Shown here: piece by piece, positions 24,322 through 32,523 of the stretch | Layout: every line of letters starts with the position of its first letter | Numbering within the stretch: the first letter of the stretch is position 1 | From: Burkholderiales bacterium | GTDB taxonomy: Bacteria > Pseudomonadota > Gammaproteobacteria > Burkholderiales > Ga0077523 | DNA length: 34,199 nt | NCBI GenBank assembly: GCA_019745565.1 | Contig: JAIESW010000032.1 | Coordinates: 1 to 34,199, forward strand | Reading direction: 5' to 3' | The notes under the pieces: generated by a model | What the model saw: the letters and a program-made list of their open reading frames with translations, nothing else | Told to the model about the DNA's origin: nothing | Databases searched by the model: none | Position numbers and translations under genes: made by a program

Positions 24322-25683
24322 ATGAACGCTCGCCACGACCCCATCGCCACCCCGCAAGTGCAGCAACTGAAGGAGGCCGGCGTCAAGTACGTGCTCGCGA
24401 GCTTCGTGGACCTGCACGGCAACACCAAGGCCAAGGCGGTGCCGCTCAGTCATTTCGGACAGATGGTCACCGGATCGGAGTTGTTCACCGGGGCGGCCCT
24501 CGACGGCGTTCCGCAGGAGGTAAACGACGAGGAGGTCTCGGCCCACCCCGACATCGACGGGATGATGATCTGCCCGTGGAACCGCGAGCTCGCGTGGGCA
24601 CCGAGCGATCTGTACCTGGGGGGCAAGCCGTTCGACGCGTGTTCGCGCAACATCCTGAAGCGCGTCCTCGGTGAGGCGGCGGGCATGGGCTATCGGATGA
24701 ACCTCGGCATCGAGCCCGAGTTCTTCGTGCTGAAGCACGACGACAAGGGCGGCGTCGTTCCGATCAGCGAGCGCGACCTGCTCGACAAACCCTGCTACGA
24801 CGTGAAGGGGCTGCTCGACAGCTACTCGTTCGTGGACGAGGTGGTGTCGGCCATGAACGATCTCGGGTGGGACGTCTACTCGTTCGACCACGAGGACGCC
24901 AACGGCCAGTTCGAGATCGACTTCATGTACGCCGATGCGCTCGCCATGGCCGACCGCATCACCTTCCTGCACCTGATGATCGGCGAGATGGCCCGCAAGC
25001 GGGGCTGGTTCGCGAGCTTCATGCCCAAGCCGTTCCACGATCGCACCGGCAGCGGCGCGCACTTCAACATGTCCCTCGCCGACCTTGCGAGCGGATCCAA
25101 CCTCTTCTCCACCGAAAGCGATCCGCGCGGCTGTGGTCTCTCCAAGCTCGGCTATCAGTTCGTGGCCGGCGTGCTGCGGCACGCACCCGCCATCTGCGCG
25201 GTCATCGCACCCACGGTCAACAGCTACAAGCGGCTCGTGCGGCGCGGCTCCATGTCCGGCTTCACCTGGGCGCCGGTCTTCGTCTGCTACGGCAACAACA
25301 ACCGCACCAACATGCTGCGCATTCCGCTGGCCGGCGGGCGCGTCGAGTGCCGTGCGGCCGACAGCTCGTGCAACGTGTACCTCGGCGCCGCGCTGATGCT
25401 GGCGGCGGGTCTCGAAGGCATCCGCGAAGGCCTCGACCCCGGCGAGCCGCACGCCGAGAACATGTACCTCTACTCCGATGCCGAGCTCGCCGCGAAGGGC
25501 ATCAGCTGGCTGCCGCGCAGCCTGGGCGAGGCGATCGATGCCTTCGAAGCCGATCCGCTGGCGAAGTCGGTGTTCGGTCCCGTGATGTTCAAGTCATACA
25601 TCGACTACAAACGCGCCGAATGGCATTCGTTCCAGACCGCGGTGACGGACTGGGAGCGCAACCGCTATCTGAAGCATTTCTGA
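24322..25683 (+). CDS. glnT: Type III glutamine synthetase-like / gamma-glutamylamide synthetase
   Basis: The 453-residue ATP-dependent ligase has the GS catalytic fold: GIEPEFFVL (129-137) with metal-binding Glu, NGQFEIDFMYADA, the ATP/glutamate stretch GSGAHFNMSL, YKRLVRRG and NNRTNMLRIP. The closest recalled group holds GlnT and gamma-glutamylmethylamide synthetase, which joins glutamate to ammonia or an amine. The gene heads a run with two Rieske oxygenases and a reductase, so glutamylation of an amine substrate before oxidation is plausible (precedent: TdnQ/AtdA1 in aniline oxidation). It is not the housekeeping GlnA. True substrate unknown. Confidence 0.85.
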   Translation: MNARHDPIATPQVQQLKEAGVKYVLASFVDLHGNTKAKAVPLSHFGQMVTGSELFTGAALDGVPQEVNDEEVSAHPDIDGMMICPWNRELAWAPSDLYLGGKPFDACSRNILKRVLGEAAGMGYRMNLGIEPEFFVLKHDDKGGVVPISERDLLDKPCYDVKGLLDSYSFVDEVVSAMNDLGWDVYSFDHEDANGQFEIDFMYADALAMADRITFLHLMIGEMARKRGWFASFMPKPFHDRTGSGAHFNMSLADLASGSNLFSTESDPRGCGLSKLGYQFVAGVLRHAPAICAVIAPTVNSYKRLVRRGSMSGFTWAPVFVCYGNNNRTNMLRIPLAGGRVECRAADSSCNVYLGAALMLAAGLEGIREGLDPGEPHAENMYLYSDAELAAKGISWLPRSLGEAIDAFEADPLAKSVFGPVMFKSYIDYKRAEWHSFQTAVTDWERNRYLKHF

Positions 25684-25702
25684 ACCGGAACCGATCGGAG
25701 GA

Positions 25703-25719
25703 TCGCGTGGTGCACGCGA
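25703..25719. promoter_or_regulatory. Perfect inverted repeat between glnT-like and Rieske genes
   Basis: TCGCGTG and CACGCGA flank a three-base centre. It lies 20 bases after the glutamine-synthetase-like stop and 41 before the next start. It could be an operator or a small mRNA hairpin that sets relative expression. Confidence 0.3.
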
Positions 25720-25759
25720 CCCGCCCGACCGGACGAGCTACTTCAATCAGGAGACTCCC

Positions 25760-26944
25760 ATGCACGCCACGATGGATGCCACACGAACCAGAACGCCGCT
25801 CGACGAACTGCTGCGAGAGGTAAAGCGCATCGGTGCGCTGCCGCTCGACCTCGCTGAGACGCTGCCTGCCGCGGCTTACACCGATCCCGACTTCTTCAAT
25901 GTCGAGATGGAACGAGTTCTCAAAGCGGGCTGGGTGTGCGTGGCGCATGCAAGCCAGTTGGCGCAGCAAGGGGACTACCTGTCCCTCAATCTGCTGGGCG
26001 AACTGGCGGTGGTCGTCAACGACGGCAGCCGCATCCGCACGCTGTCCCGGGTCTGCCTGCATCGATGGGCACCCATCTGTGAGGGTTCGGGCAACACCCG
26101 CAATTTCGTATGTCCCTTCTACAAATGGGCGTACGGACTCGACGGCCGGCTGATTGGCGCACCCCTGATGGACCAGGCTTCCGCCTTCGAACCCGACCGC
26201 TGCACCCTCCCCGAGTTCAGGACCGAGATGGTCGGCGGATTCGTGTACGTGAACGTCGACGGCAATGCCGCCCCCCTCGCGCCGGCGCTGGCGGACATGT
26301 CGGAACTGCTCGCGAACTACCAGACGGAGCGCCTCGTCATCGGCGGCACGCTCGAGTACGAGTGCAAGTTCAACTGGAAGATCATGGTGGAGACCTTCAT
26401 GGAGTGTTACCACCACATCGGCCCGCACATAGAATCCTTCGAGCAGGACTTTCCGGCCCGCATCAGCTACATCGAGGACTCGCGTCCGGCGTGGACGCGC
26501 GGCTTCGCGGTGGCGCGACCCGAGATCGTACCGGATGTCTTCGAGGTGGGATTGCCGCGCTTTCCGCTGGTGACTGCGGAGGAGTGCAGCGCTTTCGGCC
26601 TGTACCTCATCTATCCGTGCCACCTGCTCGCGACATTTCCCGACCGCGTGGTCTGGTTCAACGTCCAACCCATCGCAGCGGACATGACACGGCTTACCGT
26701 CCATCAGATGGTGCAGCCGGAAACGCTGTCCGTACCGGGCTTCGCGAAGGAAATGGAGATCCAGAACAAGGTCTGGGACGTGGTCAACCTCGAGGACATC
26801 GCCGTCAACACCTCGCAGCAGGCCGGCGCGCTGTCGGGTGTGGTGAAGCCGGGCCGCCTGAGCCATCTCGAGAAGGCCATCTGGCAGCTCGGCTCGTTCG
26901 TGGCCGGGAAGGTGGCCGGCAATCCGTCGGTCCGGCACCGGTAG
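25760..26944 (+). CDS. Rieske-type oxygenase alpha subunit, paralogue 1, with a ligand His replaced by Tyr
   Basis: The 394-residue protein has the ring-hydroxylating oxygenase layout. The N-terminal Rieske domain has C99-L-H101-R and a second half C118-P-F-Y121; the last ligand position, normally His, is Tyr (codon TAC at 26120-26122). The catalytic domain keeps the mononuclear iron ligands: His218 and His223 (ECYHHIGPH) and Asp346 (NLEDI). Length and numbering match paralogue 2 exactly. AGGAG precedes the ATG. The missing ligand predicts a defective or altered cluster. This copy may be a structural or regulatory partner in a mixed trimer, or may use a different electron route. Confidence 0.9.
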   Translation: MHATMDATRTRTPLDELLREVKRIGALPLDLAETLPAAAYTDPDFFNVEMERVLKAGWVCVAHASQLAQQGDYLSLNLLGELAVVVNDGSRIRTLSRVCLHRWAPICEGSGNTRNFVCPFYKWAYGLDGRLIGAPLMDQASAFEPDRCTLPEFRTEMVGGFVYVNVDGNAAPLAPALADMSELLANYQTERLVIGGTLEYECKFNWKIMVETFMECYHHIGPHIESFEQDFPARISYIEDSRPAWTRGFAVARPEIVPDVFEVGLPRFPLVTAEECSAFGLYLIYPCHLLATFPDRVVWFNVQPIAADMTRLTVHQMVQPETLSVPGFAKEMEIQNKVWDVVNLEDIAVNTSQQAGALSGVVKPGRLSHLEKAIWQLGSFVAGKVAGNPSVRHR

Positions 26945-26971
26945 CCGTCCGTTCGCGCAGAGGAGAAGGGC

Positions 26972-28159
26972 ATGGGAGCGGTAAAGGAAATCGAGAAGGC
27001 GAGCAGCGGCATCGATGAACTCCTGCACGAAGTGCAGCGGATCGGAGCGCTGCCGCTGCAGCGTGCGGAAACGCTCCCGCCGGGTGCATACACCAGCCAG
27101 GCGTTCTTCGACCTGGAGGTGAAGCACGTTTTCAAGGCCGGCTGGACGAGCGTGGCCCACGTGTCGCAACTGCCGGGCACGGGCGATTACCTGTCGCTCA
27201 ACTGGCTGGGCGAGCAGATGGTCGTGGTCAACGACGGTGCGCGCATCCGCGTGCTGTCCCGCGTGTGCCTGCACCGCTGGGCCCCCATCTGCGAAGGCAA
27301 GGGCAACACCAGCACTTTCGTCTGCCCGTTCCACAAGTGGTCCTACACGCTCGAAGGGCGGCTCATCGGCGCCCCGTTGATGGATCAGGCCGAGTCCTTC
27401 GACCCCGCCAGTTGCACGCTGCCCGAGTTCAGGTCGGAAGTCGTGGACGGCTTCGTGTTCGTCAACGTCGACGGTACTGCCGATCCGCTCGGGCCCGCGG
27501 TGGCGGACATGTCCGAGGCGCTCGCCAACTATGAGCTCGACCGTCTCGTGGCGGGTTCGGTGCTCGAGTACGAGTGCAAGTTCAACTGGAAGATCATGGT
27601 GGAGACCTTCATGGAGTGCTACCACCACATCGGACCGCACGCGGACACGTTCGAGCCTGATTTCCCGGCGAAGATCAGCTACGTGGAAGACTCGCGCCTC
27701 GCATGGACGCGCGGGTTCGGGGTCGCACGGCCGGAGGTGGTGCCCGATGTGTGGGACGTGGGGCTGCCCCGGTTCCCCAAGATCAACGCGAAGGAGTGCG
27801 AGGCTTTCGGGCTGTATCTGATCTATCCGTTCCACATGCTCGCCACGTTTCCCGATCGAGTAGTGTGGTTCCAGGCGCAACCCGTCGGCCCCGACGTCAC
27901 GCTGCTGCGCTGCCAGCAGATGCTCTATCCGGACACCAAGGCGCTGCCGGATTTTCCGAAGATGATGGAGATCCAGGACAAGACCTTCGATGTCATCAAT
28001 CTGGAGGACATCTCGGTGAACGAGAAGCAGCAGATCGGTGCCAAGTCCGGGTTCGTCAAGCCGGGGCGTCTCAGCCATCTCGAGAAGGCCATCTGGCAGC
28101 TCAACCAGTACGTGGCGCACAAGATCACCGGCACCAGCCGCACGCTGCTGCACCGGTAG
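26972..28159 (+). CDS. Rieske-type oxygenase alpha subunit, paralogue 2 (complete ligand set)
   Basis: The 395-residue oxygenase has a canonical [2Fe-2S] site C99-L-H101 and C118-P-F-H121, and mononuclear iron ligands His218, His223 and Asp346. It is strongly similar to the preceding gene along its whole length, pointing to tandem duplication and divergence. No beta subunit is encoded nearby, so it is probably an alpha-only enzyme like the demethylating or monooxygenating Rieske oxygenases. Electrons should come from the reductase encoded next. AGAGGAG precedes the ATG 27 bases after paralogue 1. Confidence 0.92.
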   Translation: MGAVKEIEKASSGIDELLHEVQRIGALPLQRAETLPPGAYTSQAFFDLEVKHVFKAGWTSVAHVSQLPGTGDYLSLNWLGEQMVVVNDGARIRVLSRVCLHRWAPICEGKGNTSTFVCPFHKWSYTLEGRLIGAPLMDQAESFDPASCTLPEFRSEVVDGFVFVNVDGTADPLGPAVADMSEALANYELDRLVAGSVLEYECKFNWKIMVETFMECYHHIGPHADTFEPDFPAKISYVEDSRLAWTRGFGVARPEVVPDVWDVGLPRFPKINAKECEAFGLYLIYPFHMLATFPDRVVWFQAQPVGPDVTLLRCQQMLYPDTKALPDFPKMMEIQDKTFDVINLEDISVNEKQQIGAKSGFVKPGRLSHLEKAIWQLNQYVAHKITGTSRTLLHR

Positions 28160-28181
28160 CGCGACCGCATCGAACCTCGCA

Positions 28182-29219
28182 ATGGGTTGCCGCTTCGTAT
28201 TCGACGACGGGGAGACGTGTGATGCGTCCCCCGCGGCCGGGGAGTCACTGCTGGCGACGGCGGAGCGTGCCGGCGTCGCTCTGCTCGTCGACTGCCGGGA
28301 GGGCACTTGTCTGTCGTGCAGAGGACGGTTGACTCACGGTGAGGTCCGGTACGCGGAGCGGCACGAACGCACCTTGCGCTTGGCTCCGCTCGCAGCCGAC
28401 GAAGTCCTGTGCTGCATCGGCGAGCCCGCGACGAGCGACTTGGAAATCACCTTCGGGTATCCCCGCGCAGCGGTGCGCCCCGTGCGGAAGATGGTGCTGG
28501 AAGTGCTCGAGGTGGCGCCGCTATCCGAGCGCGTCATGACATTGCGCGGTGCGGTCCGGGGCCGTTTCAAGCTTGCTTTCATGCCCGGCCAGTACCTCGA
28601 GGTGCAGGTGCCGGGCAACGGCAGCCGCCGCAGCTACTCGATGGCCAACGCTTCATCGAAGCCGAACGAAGTGGAACTGCACGTGCGTCTCATCCCCGGC
28701 GGTGCGATGAGCGACTATCTGCAGCATCGCGCGAAACCGGGCGATCTGCTCGACGTGCGCGGCCCGTTGGGCGTCTTCTACCTGCGCCGGCGGCCTGCTG
28801 CACGCGTGTTCGTGACCGGCGGCACCGGCCTCGCCCCCGTAGTGGCCATGCTGCGCGATCTGGTGGCTTGGGGCGAAGTGAACCGACCGGTCTCGGTGCT
28901 GCACGGCGTGACCACGCGGGGCGACCTGTATGGTCTCGAGGAAGTACGGGCCTTGCTGGCGAATTTCGTCGATCAACGGCTGGCCGTGGCCATGCAGGAG
29001 GCCGACGCCGCTTGGGAAGGCGTGCACGGACGGGTCACCGACCTGCCGCTTGCGGATGAACTGGCGCGGCTCAAGGGCGACCTCGACGTCTACCTGTGCG
29101 GACCGCCACCGATGATCCAGGCAGTACGCCAGGTGGCGGATCACGTCGGTATTCCGCCCGAGCGCGTGTTCGCGGAAGCCTTCTCGGCAGCACCGGCCTC
29201 GGCCACCACGATTTCCTGA
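28182..29219 (+). CDS. Ferredoxin-FAD/NAD(P)H reductase of the Rieske oxygenase system
   Basis: The 345-residue reductase has three domains. An N-terminal plant-type [2Fe-2S] ferredoxin carries C38-x4-C43-x2-C46 and a fourth Cys at 77/78 (VLCCIG). An FAD domain has RRSYSMANAS, and an NAD domain has FVTGGTGLAPVVAML and a C-terminal VYLCGPPPMIQAV. This is the BenC/AntC order. It follows the second oxygenase by 22 bases, so it is the likely electron donor. The ATG at 28182 gives a normal ferredoxin N-terminus; no good ribosome site is seen, so it may depend on coupling. Confidence 0.92.
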   Translation: MGCRFVFDDGETCDASPAAGESLLATAERAGVALLVDCREGTCLSCRGRLTHGEVRYAERHERTLRLAPLAADEVLCCIGEPATSDLEITFGYPRAAVRPVRKMVLEVLEVAPLSERVMTLRGAVRGRFKLAFMPGQYLEVQVPGNGSRRSYSMANASSKPNEVELHVRLIPGGAMSDYLQHRAKPGDLLDVRGPLGVFYLRRRPAARVFVTGGTGLAPVVAMLRDLVAWGEVNRPVSVLHGVTTRGDLYGLEEVRALLANFVDQRLAVAMQEADAAWEGVHGRVTDLPLADELARLKGDLDVYLCGPPPMIQAVRQVADHVGIPPERVFAEAFSAAPASATTIS

Positions 29220-29233
29220 ATGGAGCAGATTTC

Positions 29234-29995
29234 ATGGACCTCGAACTGAAGGGCCTGCGCGCCCTCGTCACCGGCGGCACCAGAGGCATCGGTCGCGGCA
29301 TCGCGGACACGCTGGCGGCCGAAGGTGCCGACGTTTCCATCTGTGCCCGCAACCCCGTGGAAGTCTCGGCTGCGGTGGATGCTCTCGCCAACAAGGGCGT
29401 CAGGACGTTCGGCAAGGCGTTCGACATTGCAGACGCGGCGGCGCTGAAGGCCTGGGTCGATCAATCCGCCGCCGAGTTCGGCGGCATCGACATCGTCGTG
29501 GCCAACGTCAGTGCACTCGCGCTCGACAACGACGAAGCGGCTTGGAGGATCGGTTTCGACGTGGACCTGATGGGAACCGTGCGCCTGGTCGATGCGGCCC
29601 TGCCCTACCTCGAGCGTAGCGCCCGGCCTGCCATCGTGACCATTGCCAGCATTTCGGCCCGCGATATCGATTTCACAGCCGGCCCCTATGGGGCCTACAA
29701 GGCTGCGATCGTGCACTACACGCAAGGTCTTGCGTTCCGCTTGGGCAGCAAACGCATCCGCGCCAATTCGGTGTCTCCGGGCGACACGTACTTCGAGGGC
29801 GGCGTCTGGGAGAAGATCCGCGCGGAGGATCCGAAGACCTACGAGGCATCCATCGCGGCATGCCCGCTCGGTCGCATGGGCACACCGCTCGAGATGGGGA
29901 AGGCCGTGGCGTTTCTCGCCAGTCCGGCGGCCAGCTTCGTCAACGGAGCGAACCTGGTGGTGGACGGAGCACTGACCAGCGGCGTGCAGCTTTGA
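29234..29995 (+). CDS. Short-chain dehydrogenase/reductase (SDR)
   Basis: The 253-residue classical SDR has the cofactor motif TGGTRGIG (13-20), Asn91 in the NNAG-like position (VVANVSA), catalytic Ser139/141 and Y152-x-x-x-K156 (PYGAYKAA), and a C-terminal NGANLVVDGA. GGAGCAG lies before the ATG. It starts 14 bases after the reductase gene and closes the operon, so it probably oxidises or reduces the product of the oxygenase step. Confidence 0.92.
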   Translation: MDLELKGLRALVTGGTRGIGRGIADTLAAEGADVSICARNPVEVSAAVDALANKGVRTFGKAFDIADAAALKAWVDQSAAEFGGIDIVVANVSALALDNDEAAWRIGFDVDLMGTVRLVDAALPYLERSARPAIVTIASISARDIDFTAGPYGAYKAAIVHYTQGLAFRLGSKRIRANSVSPGDTYFEGGVWEKIRAEDPKTYEASIAACPLGRMGTPLEMGKAVAFLASPAASFVNGANLVVDGALTSGVQL

Positions 29996-29996
29996 C

Positions 29997-30335
29997 TCAC
30001 TCCGATGTCGCTGCTTCCCGGTCCCGGTTGCCGCTGACGCTCTGACCATCGTCGGGCCGCAGGGTCCGAAACGAAAGCGTCGACAGGATCGTCAGCGCCC
30101 CCACGGTGAGGAAGGTTGCGTGCAGCGCATGCATGACTGCCACGCGATCGGTCTGCGGACCGTCGCCCAGGTACCAACCGGCGATCAGTGACGCGCACGC
30201 CAGCCCGAAGCTCATCGAGAGTTGCTGCATCGAACTTGCGATGGTGCTGGCCATGCTCTAATCGCCCGCTTCGACGTCGGCGTAGGCCATGGAGTCGACG
30301 CTGGTGAACTGAAGCGAGTTGAAGAGCCCCTGAGG
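29997..30335 (-). pseudogene. MFS transporter remnant (C-terminal part) with in-frame amber stop
   Basis: In one minus-strand frame, GLFNSLQFTSVDSMAYADVEAGD is followed by TAG (30258-30260) and then SMASTIASSMQQLSMSFGLA and a membrane helix. This matches the last part of 14-helix drug/proton antiporters (EmrB/QacA type), where this run is continuous. A single C-to-T change (CAG to TAG) would explain the stop. Upstream sequence is lost within about 65 bp of a palindromic repeat. Only the last one to two helices and a hydrophilic tail remain. Confidence 0.8.
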
Positions 30336-30400
30336 GGGTGATGAACAGCGCGGAGAGAGGCCGGAAAGGACGTATTGCCACGATCGCATCCCCAGGCACT

Positions 30401-30440
30401 CCTTCCCCCGGCTTCGCCGGGGGAAGGCTGGGATGGGGGC
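30401..30440. repeat. Dispersed stem-loop/G-run repeat next to the MFS remnant
   Basis: CTTCCCCCGGC and GCCGGGGGAAG flank a three-base loop (TTC) and are followed by the tail GGCTGGGATGGGGGC. It lies between the broken MFS gene and the ABM monooxygenase gene and may mark the deletion boundary. Confidence 0.8.
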
Positions 30441-30457
30441 CAGCATCCCCGCCAGGA

Positions 30458-30802
30458 TCACCCGTGCGCCATCACCGAATCATCCGGCGCTTCCGCCCGA
30501 TCGTTCATGCCGTAGTCCCGGATCACCTGCGCGACGCGCAACCGATAGTCGGCAAAGATGGACTTGCGTCCCATGCTCTGCACACGCCGATGCTCCTCGA
30601 CGTTGCGCCACCGCTGCACGGCCGCTTCGTCGCGCCAGAACGACATCGACAGGATCTTGCCCGGTTGCGTCAGGCTCTCGAACCGCTCGATCGAGATGAA
30701 CCCGTCCACCTCGGCCAGCAACGGCCGCAGATGCGCAGCGGCATCGAGATAATTACTCCTGCGCTCGGGATGCGGTAACGACTCGAAGATGACGACGATC
30801 AC
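30458..30802 (-). CDS. Antibiotic biosynthesis monooxygenase (ABM) family protein
   Basis: The 114-residue protein is a dimeric alpha-beta barrel type. It begins MIVVIFESLPHPERRSNYLD and has DGFISIERFESL (34-45), LSMSFWRDEAAVQRWRN and ADYRLRVAQV, all typical of stand-alone ABM proteins. Family members include heme-free monooxygenases, but many are uncharacterised. The start is GTG at 30802 with GGAG upstream. The last codons read close to repeat DNA. Confidence 0.85.
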   Translation of the reverse strand: MIVVIFESLPHPERRSNYLDAAAHLRPLLAEVDGFISIERFESLTQPGKILSMSFWRDEAAVQRWRNVEEHRRVQSMGRKSIFADYRLRVAQVIRDYGMNDRAEAPDDSVMAHG

Positions 30803-30883
30803 GTTCGGACTCCGGTTCCATGGACGGCGGTACGATACGCCTGTCGTCGACCCGCCATTGCCGTCGGACCGTCACGCTGACCC

Positions 30884-31228
30884 ATGTTCGAATCGAAGAC
30901 GCAGGCGCCGTTGCACCGCTCGGCCTTCGCGAGGCGCATGCTGCTGCACTTTGCGCTCGCAGCCGCCCTGCTCATCGTGTCGTTGGCTGTCGGCGTCGCC
31001 GGCTACTGGTACTTCGAGAACCTGCCGCCGCTCGACGGATTCCTGAACTCCGCGATGCTGCTGGGCGGCATGGGGCCGGTGGATCCGCCAAAGACACCTG
31101 GCGGCAAACTCTTCGCCGGCGTCTATGCCCTGTACGCGGGACTGGTGTTCATCGTGTCGGCCGCGCTCGTGTTCACGCCCATCGTGCATCGCGTGATGCA
31201 CAAGTTTCATTGGGACGAGAAGGCGTGA
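30884..31228 (+). CDS. Small two-helix membrane protein, potassium-channel-like fold
   Basis: The 114-residue protein has a membrane helix at about 19-42, a short re-entrant-looking segment with LPPLDGFLNSAMLLGGMGPV, and a second helix at about 78-100. The layout of helix, pore-like loop and helix resembles two-TM ion channels, but the selectivity-filter sequence (T-x-G-Y/F-G) is replaced by GGMGP. I know similar proteins only as conserved hypotheticals. A dead or non-potassium pore is inference. Confidence 0.7.
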   Translation: MFESKTQAPLHRSAFARRMLLHFALAAALLIVSLAVGVAGYWYFENLPPLDGFLNSAMLLGGMGPVDPPKTPGGKLFAGVYALYAGLVFIVSAALVFTPIVHRVMHKFHWDEKA

Positions 31229-31257
31229 GTCCGCGCACCGGATAGGCCAACCGTTCC

Positions 31258-31461
31258 ATGGACCGGCGCATCGTCGGCTTTCATCAGGACGAGGAACTGC
31301 ACTGGGTTGCCGACCTCGAATGCGGCCACGGGCAGCACGTCCGCCACGACCCGCCGTGGATCAATCGGCCGTTGGTGACGAGCGCCGTTGGGCGCCAGGC
31401 CATGCTGGGGCGGGTGCTGGCATGCAAACGCTGCGACGAGCCGTCCGCGCCGGACGACTGA
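31258..31461 (+). CDS. DUF3565 family protein
   Basis: The 67-residue protein has the DUF3565 pattern: [32 protein letters not shown] and a C-terminal CKRC. Three Cys and several His could bind zinc or another metal. It is soluble, with no signal peptide. The function is unknown. It lies between the membrane protein and the VOC gene on the same strand with short gaps. Confidence 0.85.
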   Translation: MDRRIVGFHQDEELHWVADLECGHGQHVRHDPPWINRPLVTSAVGRQAMLGRVLACKRCDEPSAPDD

Positions 31462-31504
31462 ACGGTTTCTGCGACAATGGACCATCGAATCGCAGGGAAT
31501 CCCC

Positions 31505-31927
31505 ATGGCCGCACTGCATCCGTTCCACCTCGCTTTCCCCGTCACGTCGCTGGACAAGGCGCGCGCCTTCTATGGCGGGCTGCTCGGTTGTCCCGAGGGC
31601 CGCTCGTCGGACGAATGGGTGGATTTCGATCTCTACGGTCACCAGATCGTCGCCCATCTCTCACCGGACGAAGCCGGTCATCGGCAAACCAATGCAGTGG
31701 ACGGCGACAATGTGCCGGTCCGCCACTTCGGCGTGGTGCTGTCGATGCAGGAGTGGGATGCGCTGGCAGCCAGACTCAAGGCCGCGGCCACCAGGTTCGT
31801 GATCGAACCCCACATCCGGTTCAAGGGTCAGGTGGGCGAGCAGGCCACCATGTTCTTCCTCGACCCGTGCGGCAACGCGCTCGAGTTCAAGGCGTTCGCG
31901 GATCCGTCGAAACTGTTCGCGAAATAG
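31505..31927 (+). CDS. VOC family protein (glyoxalase/bleomycin-resistance/dioxygenase fold)
   Basis: The 140-residue single-domain pair of beta-alpha-beta-beta-beta modules has HPFHLAFPV with a potential metal His8, a central RHFGVVLSM and [14 protein letters not shown] with Glu127 at the usual metal position. The ATG at 31505 gives a normal start; upstream in-frame sequence is non-coding-like. The reaction cannot be predicted: VOC members include dioxygenases, isomerases and resistance proteins. Confidence 0.88.
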   Translation: MAALHPFHLAFPVTSLDKARAFYGGLLGCPEGRSSDEWVDFDLYGHQIVAHLSPDEAGHRQTNAVDGDNVPVRHFGVVLSMQEWDALAARLKAAATRFVIEPHIRFKGQVGEQATMFFLDPCGNALEFKAFADPSKLFAK

Positions 31928-31932
31928 CCCCC

Positions 31933-32490
31933 ATGGCGATCGAGGGTCGAAGCCGGATCAGGATCGGAACCGTCGCTGCGGCGCTGCTGATCGCTCTCGG
32001 GTCTGATCCCGCGACGGCCGCCGACGTCGATCCGCTCCGGACCGCCGATGCATCCACGACCGTTCCGTCGAACCTCCTCTCGGAATTGGAAGCGTTCCTG
32101 CGCCAACGCAGGGTCGTCACGGAAGACCTCACGGCGGACCAGATGGTCGCCGTGATGATCGACTGGTATCGCTTTTCGTCCGCACGAACGGCCGGCGATT
32201 CTGCCGGCGACACCCTGCAGTATCGTTACGGCGCCTGGTCCGAGGGCTGCGCCACCGGGTTCAAGCTGAGCCTCCTGCGCCGCACCGGCGCAGGCGCGGA
32301 TCGCGTCGCGGGCATCACGTTGATGTTCGAGCCGAGCAGCAAGGCCGAGATCGCGGCGTTCTCGACCAGTTCCACGGATTGGCCTTCCATCGAACGGTTC
32401 CTCGAGGCCGTGCAGGCATCGCCGGCGTTCCGCCAGTTCGGCTCCGCGCGGCCGATGGGCGTCATGCTCGAACGCGGCGGGCTGCGCTAG
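31933..32490 (+). CDS. Secreted protein of unknown function
   Basis: The 185-residue protein has a signal peptide (about 1-29, ending ATAA) and a mature part with SNLLSELEAFLRQRRVVTEDL and MVAVMIDWYRFSS, then an open stretch with YGAWSEGCATGFKLSLLRR. I do not recognise the family. It starts 5 bases after the VOC stop codon, so the two are likely co-transcribed. Confidence 0.7.
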   Translation: MAIEGRSRIRIGTVAAALLIALGSDPATAADVDPLRTADASTTVPSNLLSELEAFLRQRRVVTEDLTADQMVAVMIDWYRFSSARTAGDSAGDTLQYRYGAWSEGCATGFKLSLLRRTGAGADRVAGITLMFEPSSKAEIAAFSTSSTDWPSIERFLEAVQASPAFRQFGSARPMGVMLERGGLR

Positions 32491-32523
32491 CGCCAGGGCC
32501 GCGTACCAACGAATCTTCACCCC

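Noticed and set aside
25589..28306. 905-codon open frame on the minus strand opposite the Rieske genes
   Set aside because: Its composition and internal repetition simply mirror the two duplicated Rieske genes on the plus strand. No independent domain is visible.
31477..31932. Long in-frame extension upstream of the secreted protein at 31933
   Set aside because: It overlaps the VOC gene in another frame, is Arg-rich, and would mask the signal peptide.
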